Origin: Druceiella hillmani
Taxonomy: Eukaryota; Arthropoda; Insecta; Lepidoptera; Hepialidae
DNA: 64,000 nucleotides
Reading direction: 5' to 3'
NCBI GenBank assembly: GCA_039881145.1
Contig: JAYKKI010000006.1
Coordinates: 15,631,001 to 15,695,000 of the forward strand
Shown here piece after piece: positions 1-64,000 of the stretch; positions within the stretch are counted from its first letter, which is position 1; each line of letters begins with the position of its first letter. Below the pieces are notes generated by a model that was not told the DNA's origin, searched no databases, and was given only the letters and a program-made list of their open reading frames with translations. The position numbers and the translations under genes are program-made.

Positions 1-425
1 CTCCGATATTTTCCAAATCCCGATTTTTTTACAAATAAAATTTTACATTTTTCAGTATCCAGCAATTAAGAAGTTTTAATTTGAGTAAACAATTTTTTAA
101 TAGGTGACAACACCAATAAAATTGACACACGAGTGTTCTTGCCTTCTGGAGTACTCATTATTCTAAGCTCTTATAATTGTCAATGCAAGTCAACCGGAAA
201 TAATTTAAGTTGGAATATTGTATACCATTTTAAAGCTAAATATTTTACAAACAGACTTTAAAAATTAAAAATACCCAATGAAATTAATGAAAAAAATGTT
301 CACCCCCATTTTACAAGTATTTATTTAGAAATATTTCTTTATTAACATTTTAACTGAGATCTCCATATGACCTATTTTCAAATTTTCAAGCTATAGACCT
401 AAAACTACAGAAGCTGTAACAATCT
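1..425. other. Intron upstream of the first visible exon
   Basis: AT-rich sequence with no recognisable exon, repeat or RNA gene. Exon 1 enters in phase 1, so at least one more coding exon lies upstream of the window. Confidence 0.6.
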
Positions 426-490
426 GATTCCAATTGACATATTATTGTTTCCAGACTGTCCAGCAGCATAGATCATATTCAACAATCGAT
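426..490 (+). repeat. Decayed duplicate of the exon 1 acceptor and exon start
   Basis: About 65 bp aligned at an offset of 98 bp to 524-588, which spans the exon 1 acceptor. The first 21 bases are identical; overall identity is about 86% by eye. The copy keeps TTTCCAG at 448-454, so it is a plausible decoy acceptor. Read in the gene's phase it meets TAG after four codons, where exon 1 has TAC. It is best read as a non-coding relic of a local tandem duplication. Confidence 0.75.
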
Positions 491-552
491 TCAGCATTTT
501 CATATCAATATTTACCTATTACTGATTCCAATTGACATATTATTAATTCCAG

Positions 553-61311
<60,759 letters not shown>

Positions 61312-61392
61312 GTTAGTATATTGATATTTACAGTTGTATAACACAAGATTAGAAAGACTAGAATTAAAGAAAAAAAATGAGGTGTGGCTGTG

Positions 61393-61596
61393 TCATGGAC
61401 ACGGCCGTGTATTGTACGTGAATACGTCTATGTAACGGATCCGCACGGCCGCATTCATTCTTTTACGTTCCCGGCACTGCTTGGCTCGGTCATATGGTGT
61501 TTTATTATTGCCATTTGATTGTTCTTGAGAAGCCCTTTCCAGCTGTATACGATCTCTGTATTTGGTTTTGGCTTTTCGATCCGTATAGGCCGACAT
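61393..61596 (-). other. Basic 67-residue ORF, possibly transposon-derived
   Basis: It reads MSAYTDRKAKTKYRDRIQLE, then NGNNKTPYDRAKQCRERKRM. 'KTP..RA...R.RKR' basic repeats are seen at the N termini of some insect transposon proteins, but I cannot name one with confidence. It lies 82 bp downstream of exon 27 on the opposite strand. Confidence 0.3.
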
Positions 61597-61904
61597 TATA
61601 AATTTTTGATAATATTTTTTTATTCTAACATCTTGTTATATTCACTGTCACTACTTTAAACTAATGTTTTATTTACAATCTATAGATTTTGACGACAGCT
61701 GACGATTAAAACTTAAACGGACATCGTAGCTATATAGCGTATACCACTTTAATAAAACGCAGTCTGTAGATTTTTCATAAATTTTACGTTTTAATAATTT
61801 TGTACACTTTTTCAAAATTGTCAAGCACCCTATTGAACAAATTATTCTTAGTTATATAAACTGTACAAGGTAGTTGCTCAGATATGACGTTATATGATAC
61901 TAAT
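61597..61904. other. Intron 27 spacer
   Basis: Nothing recognised before the tandem array. Confidence 0.4.
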
Positions 61905-62780
61905 AAAACGAAAAGAAATACTTTAGATTCATCTATGCAAATCTAAGAATACTTGAACCTTTCTTAGTATTTCACAGTAACTCACAGGATGCATTCTAGC
62001 TTTATCATCTTTCGAGAAGAAAATGCGATATCAACAAAAACCAAAAATATAAATATTTTATATCCTTCATAACTTTGCCCTAATATCATAAAAGAAATAC
62101 TGTAGTTTTATCTATGCAAAACTAAGAATATTTGAACACTTCTTAGTATATCACAGTAACTGGATGCATCTAGCTGTATCATCTTTCGAGAAGAAAATGC
62201 AATATCGACAAAAACCAAAAATATAAGTATTTTATATCCTTCATAACTTTGCCCTAATATCATAAAAGAAATACTGTAGTTTTATCTATGCAAAACTAAG
62301 AATATTTGAACACTTCTTAGTATATCACAGTAACTGGATGCATCTAGCTGTATCATCTTTCGAGAAGAAAATGCAATATCGACAAAAACCAAAAATATAA
62401 ATATTTTATATCCTTCATAACTTTGCCCTAATATCATAAAAGAAATACTGTAGTTTTATCTATGCAAAACTAAGAATATTTGAACACTTCTTAGTATATC
62501 ACAGTAACTGGATGCATCTAGCTGTATCATCTTTCGAGAAGAAAATGCAATATCGACAAAAACCAAAAATATAAATATTTTATATCCTTCATAACTTTGC
62601 CCTAATATCATAAAAGAAATACTGTAGTTTTATCTATGCAAAACTAAGAATATTTGAACACTTCTTAGTATATCACAGTAACTGGATGCATCTAGCTGTA
62701 TCATCTTTCGAGAAGAAAATGCAATATCGACAAAAACCAAAAATATAAATATTTTATATCCTTCATAACTTTGCCCTATT
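61905..62780. repeat. 174-bp tandem array, about five copies
   Basis: Unit starts AACTTTGCCCTAATATCATA occur at 62071, 62245, 62419, 62593 and (partial) 62767, an exact 174-bp spacing. The first copy (about 61905-62070) is more diverged. The later units are almost identical. The unit includes TTTCGAGAAGAAAATGCAAT and ATCGACAAAAACC. Confidence 0.95.
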
Positions 62781-63369
62781 ACGAAATTAGAAGTAAATTC
62801 AGTAGAGTTAGACTTTTTTCTAAATGATGAAGTGTTTAAATTTTACTCTTTCAAATTAATTTGTCCACCCATTTTTTGAATAGATCACAATATATCATCT
62901 GCGCATTTTATGTTCCATAGTAAAGTAAAACAAATAACAAAACTATTCAGATAATAACACATGTGAGCTTCAACCCTTTATCTTCGTACAAAAAGTTCAT
63001 TATTATTTTTATTCATTGACAGATTAAGAGACATGTGTTTTATAATTCATAAAATAACTTTAGGTATGATTAAAATTTCAATGCATGGCAATTATTTTTC
63101 TAACAATACTAAGGTACATATGTATATAAGGCAAGTTTGACAATTAATTCAGAATAATAAAGCTTAATGATTTGTGTGATGTTTAAATATTAATTTGTTT
63201 TGTTTACATTGTGACATTAATTATACTTGTACGAGTTATATATTAATATTACTTTCTTTTAGTTCAATTATTTCTTCACACTGGGCCGGTGGTAATCAAT
63301 ATTTTTTCCCCCAATTGAGTTGTACTTATTGAATATATTTGGCGTTAATTTTGTAGAAATTCATTATTC
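62781..63369. other. Intron 27; nothing recognised
   Basis: AT-rich. The last 40 bp repeat the flank of the first foldback element (54945-54985). Confidence 0.4.
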
Positions 63370-63683
63370 GCAATTAAATGAAACTACGTGATGTAGTATT
63401 ATTTCTACTTTCTTTAAGTTCTTTACTCTTTATCTATTCTTTAAGTTCTTTATCTAGGTTTCTTTGTATTACAATATCTTCTGGTAGGCTATTAGCAAAA
63501 ATTTTTAAAATCTTTGCTAATATCCCACCATTGTTTCATTTAAAACATACACCCAGTAAGATTTTTTAAAATCTTTGCTAATAACCCACCTGAAGATGTT
63601 CTAATACAACGAAACCTAAGTTGTGGTAAAGAACTTAAAGAAAGTAGAAATAATACTAGATCACGTAGTTTCATTTAATTGTG
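63370..63683. mobile_element. Foldback element, copy 2 (314 bp)
   Basis: Long inverted arms matching 54986-55214, ending in CAATTAAATGAAACTACGTG and its complement at 63664-63683. It is longer than copy 1 because the centre holds an extra duplicated AAAATCTTTGCTAAT segment (about 63508 and 63568), and the left arm repeats TTCTTTAAGTTCTTTA. Confidence 0.85.
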
Positions 63684-64000
63684 AGTTATACTTGTAGGCA
63701 TTATGATTTTCAAAAAACGTTCAGCACTGTTTTTTTCAATCCACAACTACTAAAAAACAAGATAGTTGTGTTTGATGGTCTTCGTTGACTTCCATATAAA
63801 TTTTTGGCCTGTCTTTTGTGTCTGTCGTATTTTACTTTGTCTTCTGAAATTTATTTACAATATATTATTTACCTATAAAGGTGGGCTAACAGTTTCTCCA
63901 CTTTTAAAACTTGAGTAGAAATAAAATTTCAAATGCTATTTTGTTAGGTATTTATATAAACTGATACACATCTAATGCAATTTGGTTTTTAAAAATATTA
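63684..64000. other. Intron 27, end of window; nothing recognised
   Basis: AT-rich with no exon. Further LA repeats and the rest of the receptor should lie beyond the window. Confidence 0.4.

Overview
This is a window of AT-rich, intron-rich, transposon-rich eukaryotic DNA, almost certainly from an insect. It lies almost entirely inside one long gene on the + strand. The splice-joined exons match the middle of LRP1, the LDL-receptor-related endocytic receptor (alpha-2-macroglobulin receptor). I assembled 27 coding exons (553-61311, about 4,302 nt, roughly 1,434 codons). Every junction has a GT donor, an AG acceptor and a consistent codon phase. Neither end of the gene is in the window. No second host gene was found.

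The exons encode, in order: propeller 'P3' (exons 1-4), an EGF module (exon 5), propeller 'P4' (exons 6-10), an EGF module (exon 11), propeller 'P5' (exons 12-17), an EGF module (exon 18), propeller 'P6' (exons 19-23), an EGF module (start of exon 24), then the first four LDL-receptor class A (LA) repeats of the next ligand-binding cluster (end of exon 24 to exon 27). This is the architecture of vertebrate LRP1 between LA clusters II and III. The propeller/EGF blocks act in acid-dependent ligand release and the LA repeats bind ligand through calcium-caged acidic residues. P4 has lost most canonical YWTD motifs.

The most notable feature is a tandem duplication of 1,808 bp, identical by eye (12792-14599 and 14608-16415, separated by 8 nt). 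It duplicates exon 11, a frame-neutral phase 1-1 exon that encodes a whole EGF domain. The left breakpoint lies 5 nt upstream of the exon, so the second copy keeps the AG but not the original polypyrimidine tract. A smaller, older duplication of a splice acceptor plus exon start lies upstream of exon 1 and carries an in-frame stop.

The introns hold many decayed mobile elements: a mariner with TIRs and TA duplication (6445-7611), Tc1/Tc3-like relics (4060-4249, 25880-26098), a ZMYM/TTF-type hAT transposase relic (7800-9138), hAT-type and piggyBac-type non-autonomous elements, two Ty1/copia relics (20880-21318, 50870-51800), the 3' end of an LTR element (30222-30740), two 5'-truncated jockey-like LINEs with target-site duplications (34225-35397, 52836-54394), another LINE relic (58390-59286), foldback elements and a SINE-like unit. 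Tandem arrays have units of 45, 58, 35 and 174 bp, and there are several (TA)n tracts and one long alternating purine-pyrimidine tract. The species and order cannot be fixed from the sequence alone.
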